The notes under the pieces: generated by a model
Databases searched by the model: none
Told to the model about the DNA's origin: nothing
What the model saw: only the letters and a program-made list of their open reading frames with translations
Program-made: the position numbers and the translations under genes
NCBI GenBank assembly: GCA_000469685.2
Contig: LS997565.1
Location: 48,972,501 to 49,036,500, forward strand
Direction: 5' to 3'
Origin: Haemonchus contortus
Lineage: Eukaryota; Nematoda; Chromadorea; Rhabditida; Trichostrongylidae
Length of the DNA: 64,000 bases
In this document: positions 1 to 13,087 of the stretch, piece after piece
Numbering within the stretch: the stretch's first letter is position 1
Layout of the letters: each line of letters starts with the position of its first letter

Positions 1-405
1 GGGCGTTATAAAGACTTGAATATTGTCTCGTGTGTATCCTCGGACGAGTTTCACCGCTATTGTAGAGGCTGCACCATTCATAAGGGTTGCCTATGTATCA
101 AGTTTCGAACAACTTGCCTTGTCCCATAGCGACAAGAAAGTCAATTCTGGACAGTTTCGGCTTGATGTAGTCTGCTCTCTGCGCAATTGCAATAACTGGA
201 ATCTCGTCCGAACACCCCTTCTATGTCACATTTCCTTTATGGAAAATCTCGTCCAACCTCTATTTTTCCTACTTTTGAGAAGCTTTATTTTTCTTAAAAA
301 CTGCCGAATTTTCTCGCTTTCTTCAGTACCAATAAACTATTTCCAACCTATGCTTCCGATTTTTGAATAAAAAGAGGTACGGCAAAATTATCGTGAACTG
401 TGCCT
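1..405 (+). mobile_element. MITE family A, copy 1 (left end outside window)
   Basis: This non-coding repeat resembles the elements at 9545-9877 and 38364-38862 along most of its length. Shared blocks include the stretch around 105-215 and the right end at about 388-405, which reads ATCGTGAACTGTGCCT. The right end is followed directly by TTAA (406-409), as in the complete copy. The left terminus lies before the window. An open frame of 115 codons crosses it, but its relatives are broken in the other copies, so I do not treat it as a protein. Confidence 0.75.
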
Positions 406-3400
406 TTAAAAATACGTAATGTGGAGTGACGTAGGACCTTATCTTCAGCTTCGTCAAATTCTTTTTGTTTTTCTTCGATTAGAGGTTTATTTCTAGTGCC
501 ATTTTGAGCTAACTGCTTGGTTAGTGCCTCGAGAAGGTTTAAGCTTTTTCTGCGAAAGTTCGCATTAAGAAAAGAACAACTGCAAGTGTGAAAAGATTAT
601 CTACGACCTCCTAGGCAGCCATAGCCTTTCATAAATTGCATTCTTGAATGGCTCTAAATAGCATATGGCAGATTTCATGCCTAACAATGTAACCTCTATC
701 AAAGAGAGCGATATCGTCGTGTGTGGATGAGCAGAGAAAGATGGGTGACAGAGGCGGGCGGAACGAGTCGTGCAAAACTGCCTTTTGCTTTCGAATTACG
801 CTTTATTCAATGCGAAAACGCCAACGCGCTCCAACCCCCGATTGCTAGTCCTTCGACCGCTATTGTCCTCATGTGTAGGGTAGAGCTGTTGCCACTAATA
901 TGACCCTCTCTCTCAGTAGACTGAGAAATCAAGTATCTTCGAATATCTAAAGCCTTAGGAGTTCTTGACTTTGCATTTTCCAAAAGATCCTTCCTATTCC
1001 ATGCCACCTTCAGAAAAGGTGGAAGCAGGAACGATTGGTCCACTACTTGTCCATCTTTCCAGTGTCTGGTGAGACCTTCTCACCCTTTGACGCCGGTGAT
1101 CTTCAAAGGTTAAGAAAATCGTTCGCAGGAATGCATCAGCGTATAATATCCACATGGATAGTCCTTTGGTCGCTTTGTGAGGGGCACATATCCGAAGGTT
1201 TTCAATCACCTGGCGCATCCCAACAGATTGATCATCTTCTAAGCTTCGCTCTTGTCTGGAACACCTTGAGAAGCATGTACATACGCCTGATTCGTATTAA
1301 ACAGCCGTATAATTGTTTATCACTTACTATTACTACTTATTTGTCTGTATTACGACTATTTATCTCCCTTACAATTTCCTCTACCATTCTGATATTTTAC
1401 ACGCAAATCGTATTCCTCGTACTCTTATCAATCTTCTTCTTGGACGTCGATAGCACAGTGGCTATATTCACCTTCTCGCTATCGGTAGGATTCGATCCAG
1501 CTAGGAGGAACTGCTTCTGTCTTCCTCATATGCTGTATGGTGGGAATAGTGGTTGAGTGAGGCCACTATAAAGGGCTCCAACACCCATTCAACTGATTCC
1601 ACAAAGTCGAGTAGAGCAAAATGTGTGGCTTGGGCATGAGAACAGAAAAAAGAAGGTATTTGGCACAGGTTTTCCCTCCGTCAACCTTCCTAACGCATAA
1701 CTCATGGCTTTCACCTAGGTGGCCTCTAATTTTGTTGGATTAATTGCTCTATAATCCCTTCTCATTCTTCATCTTTCTGGTCTTCGGGTCTTTCGGGTCT
1801 TCTTCCTCTCCAATTTTCCATTGACAAGATCGTTTCTGAAGGCCAGTCAAGTAAAAACAACCCTTTTTAGAGACTCCTCGTCCAAATAACACCTAAATAT
1901 GTGGATCTGAATCTCGATAACCCAGAAACGAAGCGAGGTAGAGATAATCCGCTTATTTATGCCACCAATACCCTACTTCAATAGATGTTATTCGGGTTCA
2001 ACCTCGTCATTCAATAATTTCAACAACAACGCCAGTGTCACCTCGTTCCACCCATACTGATCCGGATAATTCGTCGTTTGTGAACATTTTGTTTTGCTTT
2101 TTGTTGATTGATGCATTTGTTATAATTTATTTACTGTTTACATTGGTCATTTGATATGGCTGGGAACGGCAGCGGGTCCCCTCTCAGATTTCTCGTTTAT
2201 CTCTCATCCTTCACAGCAATTCGGATCATTCGCTATTCTGTCTCCAATAGAGTAATATTATTCCCGAATTTGTTCCAATTTTCAAAATTTTTGTTTGAAA
2301 AAGTTTAGACTTTACAGTTGCCAATCAAGCAGTAGCAAATGGCGAGATTTTTACGACCTTTTTTTACTTTTTAAACTATAAACTAAATAAATAAATAAAC
2401 TCTCTCCGTCGTTATTGAAAAATGCCAGTCTTTGGGGAAAGCTTCTACAAAGCGTATGGTTTCTTAAAGTATCGCAAATTCTAGAAATTAGCCCGTCAAA
2501 GTGATTGGTAGTCCTTTGGAGGTATGTACAGCCTATGAAGCTTGTGATCGCAGCTCAATCGTTTCTCATATTCACGTCTACGGGGATATGGGGAACGAGT
2601 AAGTGGACCTTTAGTCACTTGGAGTGCCATCGTTGGCTTAGTGCCTTCGAGTAGTCCCCTTCCAAATAGCTTGTGCGCAGACCTGTCCGTCAGTCGTGCT
2701 AATTAAGCCGTCACTCACTTTAGGAATAGCTATTATGTACTTGAAGTGCATTGGAGGATGAGAGCATCTAACTAAACCAGCCAGCTGGTCATCCGAATCC
2801 ATTAGAACTAGGCCTATCTACCTTACTGGTCCTGAATGGAAAATCAAGGGCAGGGGTACCTTCAATACCTCGACGATCTAGATGACGATAGTCTATTTGG
2901 ACGTCTCTTTTCCTTTGCTGCAAGCTCTTCACACCCCAAAATTCAACTAAAATTTCATGGCGTATTGAGTATATGCCGTTACATACCATTGCTTTCGGTA
3001 CATTGAAACGGGTCCAAGCCATTAGGCTCTAGCGGCATGCCGTGCTTCCCTCACCTGCCACTTGTCAAAGAAATACCAAGAGGAGCTGATGCGTGATTGG
3101 AGCGCGCAAAGTATGGGCCAAATTCGAAAATTGGCACCCCACTGCGTACCTGGGAGGCGGGGCTTCGTTCTAGTGCAAACCATTCCGGCCGCGAGACTAC
3201 TACCAAAGACCTGTCGCGCGACTTCGCGAGTTGTCCTAAATCCGAGTTTACGTTCCAACTCGTCGTCTAAACTGTGTAAGTCACTCGTTTCAGAAACTTT
3301 CATGCCTTATAAACAAGCGAAGGTGAAGGGTCTCGGCACGATAATTAGCTTAGTCGACCGGGTGGCACTAATCAACCCAAGCATTCATTTTTAATTTGAA

Positions 3401-5762
3401 ATCAAGAATATCCAGATGACTGTAAGCTGATCTCAAAGGTATAGTAGGATGTTGAGAAGTTTGAACGGGTGAATTCATAGGCTTAATATCACCTATTCAA
3501 GTGAATGTTCAGTAATCGACCCTTGTTCTCATCACATTGAAAAATTGATTGGTTGAACTTGCTGTTTTGAGTTGAAGTAATCTGATGATAAGCCTATGAG
3601 GCCAATTCTGGGATCTAAGTAGGACAAGATAGGAGCTTCCGAATCATTTCTAGAATTTTTTGTTTATTTATTTGTTTATTTATTCGGCCACTTATACATC
3701 ACACGGTCATAAGCACCTCCTGAAAGTCCTCAAGTAAAATCACACGGCAGCATTTCGACTGTAAGTCGACATCTTCCCAGGCAGAATTAATCTTAGCGAA
3801 AAAGCAGGAACTGTTGAGATTTTTCTACGATTCGTATAATTCGTGCGTTGACTGTAATTTGATGCTGTTATTGTTTACTTTGCTGTTGACTCATGGTGGT
3901 CAAAATATTTTGATTCCTGCAAACTATTGTAAACATTGGTAAGAGCACAGTGTAGAACAGGGTCTTGCACACCAAATTTTTTAGGTCCCATTAGTTTCGT
4001 TATTATGCTTCATTTCTGTGATACTCCCAGTTCTCTTGTCGGAAAAGGTTTCCGCCTTCTACCCGAGTCGCTGCTGCCTTCTTCAGGGCGTATTCAGAAA
4101 CGGTCTCTTAGAGTCAGAAGTAGGAATATGATCGTTGTCACTCAAGTCCGATCCGAATGATTGTGCTTGAATGAACACTTTCTTTCTCAACTCGTCCTAG
4201 TCTCGGGGAATGACCTAGAAGGCACGATGTATTAGCTTCTAACTCGTTCCATGCTTGGCTCAAATCGAAGTCCATGAGCCTTCTCTTTAGAATAATGCTG
4301 GTAACCCATCAGTTTTTGGCACAATAATGTAGGTGATTGCGAAATTGGCTTTGCTGCTGCCAAAAATGGGAAGTACGTGTGTCCTGTAGCCTGTCGAAAT
4401 TATGAAATTGCTGCTTTTGTCAGCTGGTTCTACCGTATGGTTGGTTTTGTTGTATTGGTGCGATATGTATTAAATTGTGCTGGAAGTATCTGCCCGAAAT
4501 ATCGCATTAGTGCGGACTACTGGTGGGCTTTGCTGGATGCTTCCATGGGGTTTCTGTGTAAGGATATTCCATAATCATAGTAGAGATCCGCATGCGCATA
4601 ACACATTCGTTCACCTCTCCCTTGCTCGTGTACCGGTGTAATGACTGAATTGTTCCCCCATATTCGACACGCACTCCTTGACAAGTTCAAATCCGGCAGC
4701 TGAGCTTTCAAAACTCATTGAGCCTTGTGTCGAAAGGCCCCTTTCAGCCCTCTTCCCCCTGGCTCTGCGCACACCTCGCTCGTTCGAGTGCTTTACAACC
4801 TGAAGTGAAGAGATCGAAAGCGAACCCCGATCTGTCCAATCCAATAGATGTGATATCATTAACTCTCCTGATATGTTACGAGTACATTAGTGAGAAGTGT
4901 TCTTTCACAGTAATTCAAGGAGGAACCTGATCTGCAGGGGATCTTCTGGGGATACTTCCCGCCGCATGACTAAGGAAAGCTCTACAGTTTGGGCGCGTGC
5001 TACGAAAACTGAAAGGTCCCTCTTAAAAGAAGGCACTTGGCCTTGAAGCAGCCCGGGCCAAGCGACCACGAGGTGTCTCTATGGAAAAGCTGGAGAAGCA
5101 CCCCACTGAGACAAAGTGTGAGGTAGAAAGTGCCTTGGACAGGAATAAGAGTCAACAAATTCAGTGTGATAACTACCGAAGATGAAACTTTTCGACTAAG
5201 TTATTGGTGCTTTGAAAGGGTTCATAATACAAGGGCAGTTTTCGGAGATTCCTATGCAACGGTGTGGAACGGAACAGGTTCCTTCGTTGACCACAGTGCT
5301 GTTTGCTATGCAAAAGATCGGTTTCCCTTTTCCTTTCCGACATCGAAAAAAGGGTGTAGGCGAAAAGGGAATGGTACAGGACTAGGTCGTCAATTTGTCA
5401 GGGGATACAGGAAACGGTAGGGAGCAGAAATCTGATATGTTTTTGTACTTTTCACTTTTGAATATGAGTTTTAGAGCCATTGAAATGTTATTAACTATTT
5501 TCAATAAACTGAAGTCTGACAAATTTTGCTTTGTACGGCGTGGTTAATGCAGATCTGCAGAAAAAACCAGACTCCACTGAATACTTCTGAAAAACTGAAA
5601 AGAAAATCGAAACATGCCTTTGTCTCACAGCCACACCCCCTCAGTCTAGTAATGTAATTCTAGTTTTTGGTTGGAAACCCCGTAGATCTCAATAAATCTC
5701 CCTTATTCGTTCGTTCCCCCTGAGCTCAGCGAGGCAGAGACGTTCAGGAGCGTAATGCGACG
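406..5762. other. Intergenic stretch without a supported gene
   Basis: No exon chain with consistent splice phase was found here. The longest open frame, about 173 codons at 1035-1556, is rich in hydrophobic residues and matches nothing I recognise. Short AT-rich simple tracts occur, for example TTTATTTATTTG-like sequence near 3660. Genes with very short exons could have been missed. Confidence 0.5.
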
Positions 5763-6035
5763 ATGCAAAAACTAGTGGGGGCGGACGTGTGGAGCGTACG
5801 TTATGTCCAGGACGCGGAGATCGAATCCCGACGTGGCACCCGCTCAGGCAAAACGAACCGCTCATCCCTCCAGAGTCGCCTGATTGGTACCTGGCTTTTC
5901 TGGGGAAATAACAGCACTGCCTGGTACATCGACTGGCCACCGCACTTCATTGTATAGCCACATACCCATTCAAGCCTTGTAAGGAAGTCAATGCAGGGAT
6001 GCACCTCCCAAACAAGAGTGATCAATGCCAAAACA
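5763..6035 (+). mobile_element. tRNA-like SINE, copy 1
   Basis: Member of an interspersed family. The head holds a B-box-like GATCGAATCCC near 5819. The body has the family landmarks in order: CCCTCC near 5856, GGTACCTGGC near 5885, CATCGACTGGCCACCGC near 5926, and a tail reading GATCAATGCCAAAACACTT near 6019. The A-box end is degraded. Confidence 0.65.
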
Positions 6036-7354
6036 CTTCAGGAGAGAGAATGTTAATGTGGGGCCATCAATAACAACTTTACCATCTTACCAATGATGTC
6101 CCTCAGCCAGAGGTGGTTGCCTTGGTCTTTGAGAAGAATTTTTATAATACAGGTTCCACCCCTCCTTTCCCACTTTGCACTCCCATAAAGGTCAAAGGAG
6201 ATTTTTCTTTGAGTGCACAGTAATTTCCGATTTGAAACCTGCTTTCCCATCACAGTCCACTTCCTAGAACATGTAAAATGCCTTCAAACACTCCCTTACC
6301 TTCCTCAACACTCGGGATACCGAGTTGAATGATCGACCTATCCCTCTAACTAGTTTTTTCACAGAAAGAAAGAAAGGTCTGGTACAGGTGCAGGTGATGC
6401 GGAAGGGAAGGACAGCTGGTCTACGAGCTAGGCGAACACGTAGGTTTGTGTAGTAAATTCAACAGACGCCACTATCCATTGTGCTTTTTACATCCCCTAG
6501 CACCGCCTTGACGCACCCACCGCCCACACCAGAACTAGACAGGCTACTCGGGTCTTCGGAAGTTCGTGACGCTCGGGATGGTGCTGAGGACACGTCGCCA
6601 ATATCACTGCCGGATGGCCCGTCTCGTGCGAAGTCGCCAGGATATGAGATTTGGTTCTATGGGCTTGATATGTCGACTTGTGTCTGTATGATGCAGAGGG
6701 TGTTGTTTTACATCACATATGGCTCCCGAACGGCTACTCCCGGGATAGATGTACTTTTGGGGACTCAATATAGCCGATGTACTTTTAGGGTCTGATAAAC
6801 ATATTTTCGTACTTTTTTTCTTCTTTTTTTTTGCTTCATACGTGGATGGGGGATGGGGATAGTCTGATTCAACATCCGATCCAGGGGATTCTGTCATCTC
6901 CCTAACGAGATGAGTTTGAAAAAAATTATTCCGGAATTTACTCCATTATGTGTCAGGTCCTCATATTATAGCTCATACATGATGGTGTTAATGGGTTATG
7001 GTAAATAGGCGATCGGGGCCATCACGGTTCAGTGACTCCGAATTATCGATAAACAATCGGGTAAACTCCCTGGCATAAACACCCCAACGCCTATTCGTAA
7101 TAGTTGTGGGTACTCGTTTGGTCTCGAGAGGACTTTACCTTATATCTGCGATTCCTTGGTAGATTCCTTATCCACTTTATTACTACATCATTACGCTTCT
7201 CCCTTGGATTTCCAGTGGTGTTTTTACAAAGTTGGTTTCAGTATTTCATGAGTAGCCGGTGCCTACTAATTAATTTGACTTATTCTGTTTTTTAGAAGCA
7301 AAAAACTGATTTGAACAATGGATAAAGTAAGTCTAGAGTCTCGAAGCGTTAATC

Positions 7355-7616
7355 TATCCTGTCTGTGGGATGAGCCACGCATTCGATTTCCATCGAGAAT
7401 CATAGTATCGTACTGAATGCGTATGTGGCCTATACAATGAAATGTGGTGGCCAACCGTTGTATAAGTCGGGGCTTCTATCCTTCCAGACGAGTCTGGTAC
7501 CAATCACCCTAACCCGGAGCGATGGAGGGATTGGTTGGCCTTAGGGAACATCGAGGCGGGACTAGATCCTCCGACAGTGAGTGTGTCGTATTGCTGGCCA
7601 CTGCACCGCCTCTGCC
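7355..7616 (-). mobile_element. tRNA-like SINE, copy 2 (reverse)
   Basis: Reverse-orientation copy of the SINE family. Read on the plus strand it starts with the complement of the GCGCATCCC tail. It then holds the complements of the 'gtataggccacat' and 'ggtaccagactcg' blocks and ends in the head motif (gccactgcaccgcctctgcc). Its head faces away from copy 3, which begins about 30 bases later in the opposite orientation. Confidence 0.65.
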
Positions 7617-7647
7617 ATAGTGATTATAAATAATAATTAGTAATACA

Positions 7648-7800
7648 CGCACTCAGCGCACTATATCACACGCATGGTCAGGGGTTCGAATCCCGAATCA
7701 ATGCCCGCCTAGGCCCACCAAGCCTGCCATGGAAGTGGAAGTGGAAATGGAAGTCGAGTGCGGGGCGCATCCCTTAGACGGGATTGATTAACGCCAAAAA
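7648..7800 (+). mobile_element. tRNA-like SINE, copy 3 (internally deleted)
   Basis: A short copy of the SINE. A good B box (GGTTCGAATCCC, about 7682) is followed by the CCGCCTAGGCC block, then directly by the 3' block GTCGAGTGCGGGGCGCATCCC and the tail GATTGATTAACGCC. The middle 120-130 bases of the family are missing and replaced by a short repeated GGAAGTGGAAGTGGAAATGG tract, where the deletion may have been repaired. Confidence 0.7.
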
Positions 7801-8744
7801 CTTTATCCTTTACTTTTACCTCAATTAGTAATATCATGTGATAGTGACTATGTAAACAGCAAGTAGAAATGCAAATCAAGTTTCAAAAATAGCCATCCCT
7901 CAAATAATCAATTCTTGCCGGCTTCATGGTATGGTCAACATTAGTATGCTCATTCAGCTGAATCATCCTCTTACATTAGTCAGTGCATTTGTTTGTTCAA
8001 ATAATTCATTCGCTGACATATGTCTTATAAAAGCTCATCTGTTGACAGTGTCTCAATGGGAGCGTTGTTATTGCCCGCCAAGACCGTCTACGTCGCAGGA
8101 CTCTCCCATGGGGCCCTAACTGGTCCCTCGCGAAACGATTCAGGTGGACTTGTCGTCGGCTATTCTCGTTCAGGGAGCAAACTGCCTGTCGATACTTGCT
8201 TTTACTTCCGTAATCGTTCAGCGATAGCTGAGCCGCTTCGTTCGACTTGATCATAGCGAAATGTTACAGAGCCTCCACCTGTGGGTGCTTCAGACTAACA
8301 AATAAGTGGCCTTGGTCGTGGCGGTGTTAGTCAGACTGTTCGAGATGCGCCGTGCACTTAGGCTCTGTTCGAAATTGCTGAGAACTTCTGAAGCACTTCT
8401 GAAATGCCTCCACTTGCAGTAGTTCCTCAATATCCATATTGGCTTACGCATCAATGAAGCACAAAACACAGACAGCTGTTTACCTCAATCACCCTCCTAT
8501 TCTAGTGGTATGGCTCGCAGACTCGTGCAGAATAATAAGCACTGAGCATTTATATGCAAATTTTTAAATACGCTTGAATCGTAATACGTCTTTTCTATGC
8601 AAATCGATTCATTAATTCCCTTTATTGGCCGGCGTAATAGGTATGAAATGAAATAAAAAAAAAAAGATTGCATGAAATTTTCCCCTCAATTTTAATGTAT
8701 CTTCACTACGGGATAAATCCTTCCAATACTTTGTCCGCCAAAAT

Positions 8745-9045
8745 CCTTCCAAGGTGGTGTAAAGGTAAGTGGCGCACTACGCATGCATCCAGTCACGGGT
8801 TCAAATCTCGGTTGAAATCCGCCTAGTGCCAAGCGAGTCTTTCATCCCTCCGGGGTCGGTTGCTTGGCACGAATTTCATCTGGGAAGGTAAAGGCACTGA
8901 ATTGTACATCGACTGGCCACCGCAATTCATCGTACAGGCTACACACGCATTCAAAAACGCCACTACAAATCTGGGTGAAAGTCGAGTGCGAGGCGCATCG
9001 TAAAGCGGGATTGATTAATGCCAAAAGACTTATCCTCCCAGTTCT
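8745..9045 (+). mobile_element. tRNA-like SINE, copy 4 (near full length)
   Basis: One of the most complete copies. The head GGTGGTGTAAAGGTAAGTGG (8752 on) contains an A-box-like segment. A B-box-like GGTTCAAATCTC lies about 40 bases later, as in a tRNA gene. The body carries CCCTCCGGGGTCGG, CATCGACTGGCCACCGC, ACACACGCATTC and GTCGAGTGCGAGGCGCATC. The 3' end is GATTGATTAATGCCAAAAGA. Transcription by RNA polymerase III is inferred from the boxes. Confidence 0.75.
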
Positions 9046-9544
9046 GTTGCTAAAAATTTAAGATTGATCAATTCCTATCCAACAGCCGGTAGTTTATATT
9101 TACTAGGTTGGGGTGCGGCCTCCTACTTTGAGGTGCTCAGTCCATAGACCTGATCCACTGCACCAAGCAAACGAATATTGCAAATTACATTTTGATGGCA
9201 ATGTATTGACTCAACTGCAGTGTACAGATTGTGATGTTCATGATGTTTCCAGTAGAGTTAATTATTGCAGACATGACAAATTACCGTCAAGAGGCCGAAC
9301 GACTTGCTTCCTTTAGCGACTGGTTTTATTCATAAATACGGGTTTCCGGATTCTACCACTTTGAACGCATTAAATTATTCCATTACCAATGTATTTAGAG
9401 TTTTTCGCAAGCGATGACTGTCGTCAAAAAAAGCCCTCATTTCGAGTATGTTGGAGAACTTGCCGTCTCTAACATTATTCTGAAGTAGGGGGTTTTCCAG
9501 CTCCGGTGAAACTGCGGGCGGGGGCGATCTGAGATGGACCTTAA

Positions 9545-9877
9545 AGTCACAGTTCACGATGAAATTGGCTGTATCGATCACAAGGGAACCCATGTAGGAA
9601 GTTCAAACAACTTGTCATGACCCATAGCGATAGTGAGAACAGTTCTTTACAGTTCTGGCTTGATGTAGTCAGCCCTTTGTGCTGAAATCTCGTCCGATTA
9701 TCCCTTCCACGTTATTTCCGTCATGGCATTCTCGTCCAACTTCTATACTCACAACTTTTGAGGAGCCATATTTCTCTCAAAATCGACGGCTTCTTTACTG
9801 CCGATGAAATGATCACAATCTATAGTTCCGCTTTTCGAATATAAAGGGGTGCCTCAAAATTATCGTGAACTGTGCCT
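9545..9877 (+). mobile_element. MITE family A, copy 2
   Basis: Terminal inverted repeats read AGTCACAGTTCACGAT on the left and ATCGTGAACTGTGCCT on the right. The left end is preceded by TTAA (9541-9544); the right end is followed by TTTA, one base off TTAA. The body matches copy 3 closely over 9585-9700. It has no coding capacity. Confidence 0.75.
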
Positions 9878-10599
9878 TTTAGTACCTGGCCACACTTGTG
9901 TACTTTGCTCTACTGGCTCTATGGAAACTTCTGAACGGTCCAGTTCTCATCCAGCTCTATTTAGTTTTGTTTTCATATTTCCCAATCCAAGGAAATTAAC
10001 TAACCCAGTTCCCTTCGACGTCATGGGAAAATTTTCGTTCGCGGTCGAAAATTGAAGAGAAATCATGGCGATTAGCTTTCTCGCCCTGAAAAGTTCTGTT
10101 CCCTCCACTAAAAAACTTTTCAGTGGGGAAAGAAGTCGAGAGAAGAGGAAGGTATCTCGATGCATGGGAATCAACTCCGTTGAAAAGAAGAAGGCAAATC
10201 CACAAGCTTGGGGTTTGAAGAATGGATCTTCAGTGGGGATTGATCATCGTTGTAATTAAACACCCTGGGAAGGCGAAGAAAGGTAAAATGATATGGCCTC
10301 AGTGATTCCAAATGACGTCTCTAGAAACAGGACGATTTAGTAGCTAGAAGGGGTGTTACCAGCCGAGTTCTCTTATCAGCTTCCATTTCTTCCAGGCACC
10401 ACCTCTCACTGAACTCATTCCTCCACTCCTTTGGGTAACCCTCTCTCCCTCCTCCATGTTCCCCTTCTCCTACCAATCTAATATTCGCTATCCGAAGCTT
10501 TTCAACGACCTCACCATGATATTTCAATTCATTGGAAGGGACAGATGAAGGTTGGAGTGGCCTTACAAGCCTAGGTGTAGGCCGAACACGCATCACCAA

Positions 10600-10805
10600 T
10601 TCTTCCCGGAAGTGGAATCTTAGACCCCTCTCCAAACCATTGTTCATTGATGAGTACTTCATGTATCTTTCATACCCGTCTTTTTTCCCCTTCCCCGCCT
10701 TTTTTCCCGGAAGTGAAATATTAGACACTTCCCTAAACCATTGTTCCACAATGAGCACTTCATGTATTTTTCATACCTCCTTTTTTTCCCCATCCCCCGC
10801 CTTTC
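10600..10805. repeat. Two-copy tandem repeat, period about 101
   Basis: The motif TTCCCGGAAGTG recurs 101 bases apart (near 10603 and 10704). Both copies then run through AAACCATTGTTC, a GAGYACTTCATGTAT block, a TTTCATACC block and a T-rich, C-rich tail. Divergence between the copies is moderate. Confidence 0.8.
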
Positions 10806-11569
10806 CCATTAGCAAGTATCCTCGGAGAGTTGCTTAGGGACCATTTCTCTCGTCGCTGTGAAGGCTATTCAATTTGGGTGAAACGCTTGTCAACGAGTTA
10901 ATTGACGAGGGCGACGATGTCACTGAATGGGCGATGAGGGCGAGAAGACGGAAGTGGCCAGCAGCTGTCAGCTCTGCACTCTATGCTCCCGACCACCATT
11001 CTCTTTCTGCCATTTCGATGGGAATGAGAAGATCTCCAATGGTCAAGCGAACCTGAGGAGACGGTAGCTGGACAAGTAGGGACTTCTATCACTGTTTACC
11101 TCATATTTATTATTAATCTGTCTATGGAGCTTATCTTGGTATAATGGATGTTACGGAGCCCATACGTAATTCAAGAGGCCATACATGGTCATCTCCACGC
11201 ATAATTACTCCATAAATGTCTGGTGGTCCTTGTAGGTTATTATTTCCAGTAAATCCTTTCTTTCAGATGAGCATTACACTTCACCATCCTTGCCCTCACC
11301 GTGTTATGAGCAAGTTTAAGAGTAATGCTCGGAATGCTCTACGAATTTTCCAGCTCTTCGGTTGTCCCCTAAAAGTCTTCACTATTTCCATCTATCACTC
11401 TGTATCTGTTCCTTGATGATTGTTGATCAGCTACATACGCTGTAAAGTAATGAGTAGCAATCGTGCTAGATTGATAACCAGTCTTAAATTCCGATGCTCT
11501 CTTCAGTGAGAAGAAATTTCAATTGAAGTGCACTAAATTCGCGTTTTGGAACCTTCCAGAACATGGGAA

Positions 11570-11587
11570 GGGGGGGGGGGGGGGGGG
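11570..11587. repeat. Poly-G run of 18
   Basis: An uninterrupted G run on the plus strand. Similar shorter runs occur near 12001, 41372 and 51052. Such runs can form G-quadruplexes and are prone to slippage. Confidence 0.9.
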
Positions 11588-12485
11588 ACATACAAATACC
11601 ATCTTGGGTAATGAGCGATGGTTAATGGTTAGGCAGATTGCCTTTTCAATTTTTTTTTTGGGGTAAATACTGCCTATCTACCGAATTGATACTGTCTTTA
11701 GATAGCCATCTGTGAAATAAGAAGCCATGTTAGACGTATACAAGGGCAACCCTTCGGAATGCACTTTCAGACACTAGCTATAGGCCTATATGAGCAGGGC
11801 AGTGCTTGTTGCGGAATCGGTTACTGAATAAGTCGTACCTGATTTGAACAACCAGGGTGATACTTGTTCAAAGGTAGGGGTGCAATGCATCGTAATTTTA
11901 TGAAATTCAAATTTTATCTTGCATTTGAGTTGATATAAGTACCACCGTGGTCAACTCTTTTCCCTTTTTTATGTGGGGAGCTGATATGTGGAAGGGGGAG
12001 GGGGGGGGGCGGTCTCACTTTGAGAACAAATAATCACTAGAAAGTGTAGCGAGAAAGCCTACACTGAGACGGTACCCTATCCTTCTTATCAAAACGCTTT
12101 TTTTTGGGGAATTGAAAAAGGAATAATGATCCGATTGTAAGGTAATATCTCATCGCATGTCATTCTACTCAAATATTAGAAGCAACAGTCATATTGTCAG
12201 CAGCGCACAGGGGTGTGATTTCATACGACTGTCTCGACCTTGAATATCCAAATTTAGGTTGATCATTGGTCTTTTTTTTTCTTCGTTTGTTACACAGATG
12301 GAGTAAACTTCATCAATCTTTTTTTCTTTTGGAGCATTCTTCATGTAACACCGTCAAATCCCAATACTACAAGGCCGATGCCTTCTCAAATTCGTATGTA
12401 GTCAAGAGGTCTATTGTCTAGGTAGAATGCCTTTGGACTCTTTCATTCGTTGGATATTCTGGTTTTCAAGACCTCTGAATTTCCG

Positions 12486-12784
12486 ACTTCGTTTCTCTCT
12501 TTCTTTCTCTTTTCTCTTTTTCTTTCTTCTTTTCTTTCCCTTTCTTCTTCCCTTTACCTTTCTCTTTCTCTGTCTCTTTCTCTGTCTCTGCCTCTTTCTT
12601 TTTCTTCTTCTTCTCTTTCCCTTTCTTTCTCTCTTTCTCGTTATCTTTCTCTTTCTCTTTCTCCTTAAATATCTTTCAACTTATCTCTCTTTCTCTTCCT
12701 CTTTCCCGTTCTCATTCTCATCTTCTTTCTACTCCCTCTCTCTCTATCGCTCTCTCTTTATCTTTTTTTCCTCTCTCTCTCTTG
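12486..12784. repeat. Polypyrimidine microsatellite (TTTCTC-type)
   Basis: About 300 bases composed almost entirely of T and C on the plus strand, in CTTT/CTCT/TTTCTC units with drift. Two open frames of Phe, Ser and Leu cross it only because TC repeats lack stop codons. Confidence 0.9.
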
Positions 12785-13087
12785 CCTAGTTCGTGTGTTT
12801 GCTAGCAAGGAACAGGGGTGCACAGCAATACAGTCATCTGTCTTTAATAGAAAGACCGAAAAGGTCCTATACGGAAATTGCAGTATCATGCAAAACGGCA
12901 TCAAATGTAGTCGACCGCGTTTGTCTTTAGGAGTGGCGCTTAAGGTACTAGTTTTGTTTTTCGTGTTGAGATCCTGCAGTCCAGCAGTCCTGCTGCTCAG
13001 ATACAGGCCTTTGGTTTCACGAGAGAGGGTGTTTCGTTATGGTGTTTTGATCGGCTAATGCCTTTGATCAGTTGTAAACACCTTGAC

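Larger units (their letters stand above)
9878..13087. other. Intergenic stretch with simple repeats
   Basis: No gene supported. It contains a two-copy tandem repeat (10600-10805), an 18-base G run (11570-11587), a second G-rich run near 12000 and a long pyrimidine tract (12486-12784). Confidence 0.5.

Noticed and set aside
23..370. 115-codon open frame similar to one at 38500-38853
   Set aside because: Both lie inside copies of the same MITE; the similarity is due to the repeat and the frame is broken in the third copy.
1035..1556. 173-codon hydrophobic open frame
   Set aside because: No recognisable motif, no splice or initiation context, and it fits AT-rich random sequence; left out as a gene.
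3022..3394. Overlapping 90-110-codon frames on both strands
   Set aside because: No motif recognised and the frames mirror each other, as in shadow ORFs.
12427..12789. Frames of 120 and 72 codons made of Phe, Ser and Leu
   Set aside because: They are translations of the polypyrimidine tract.
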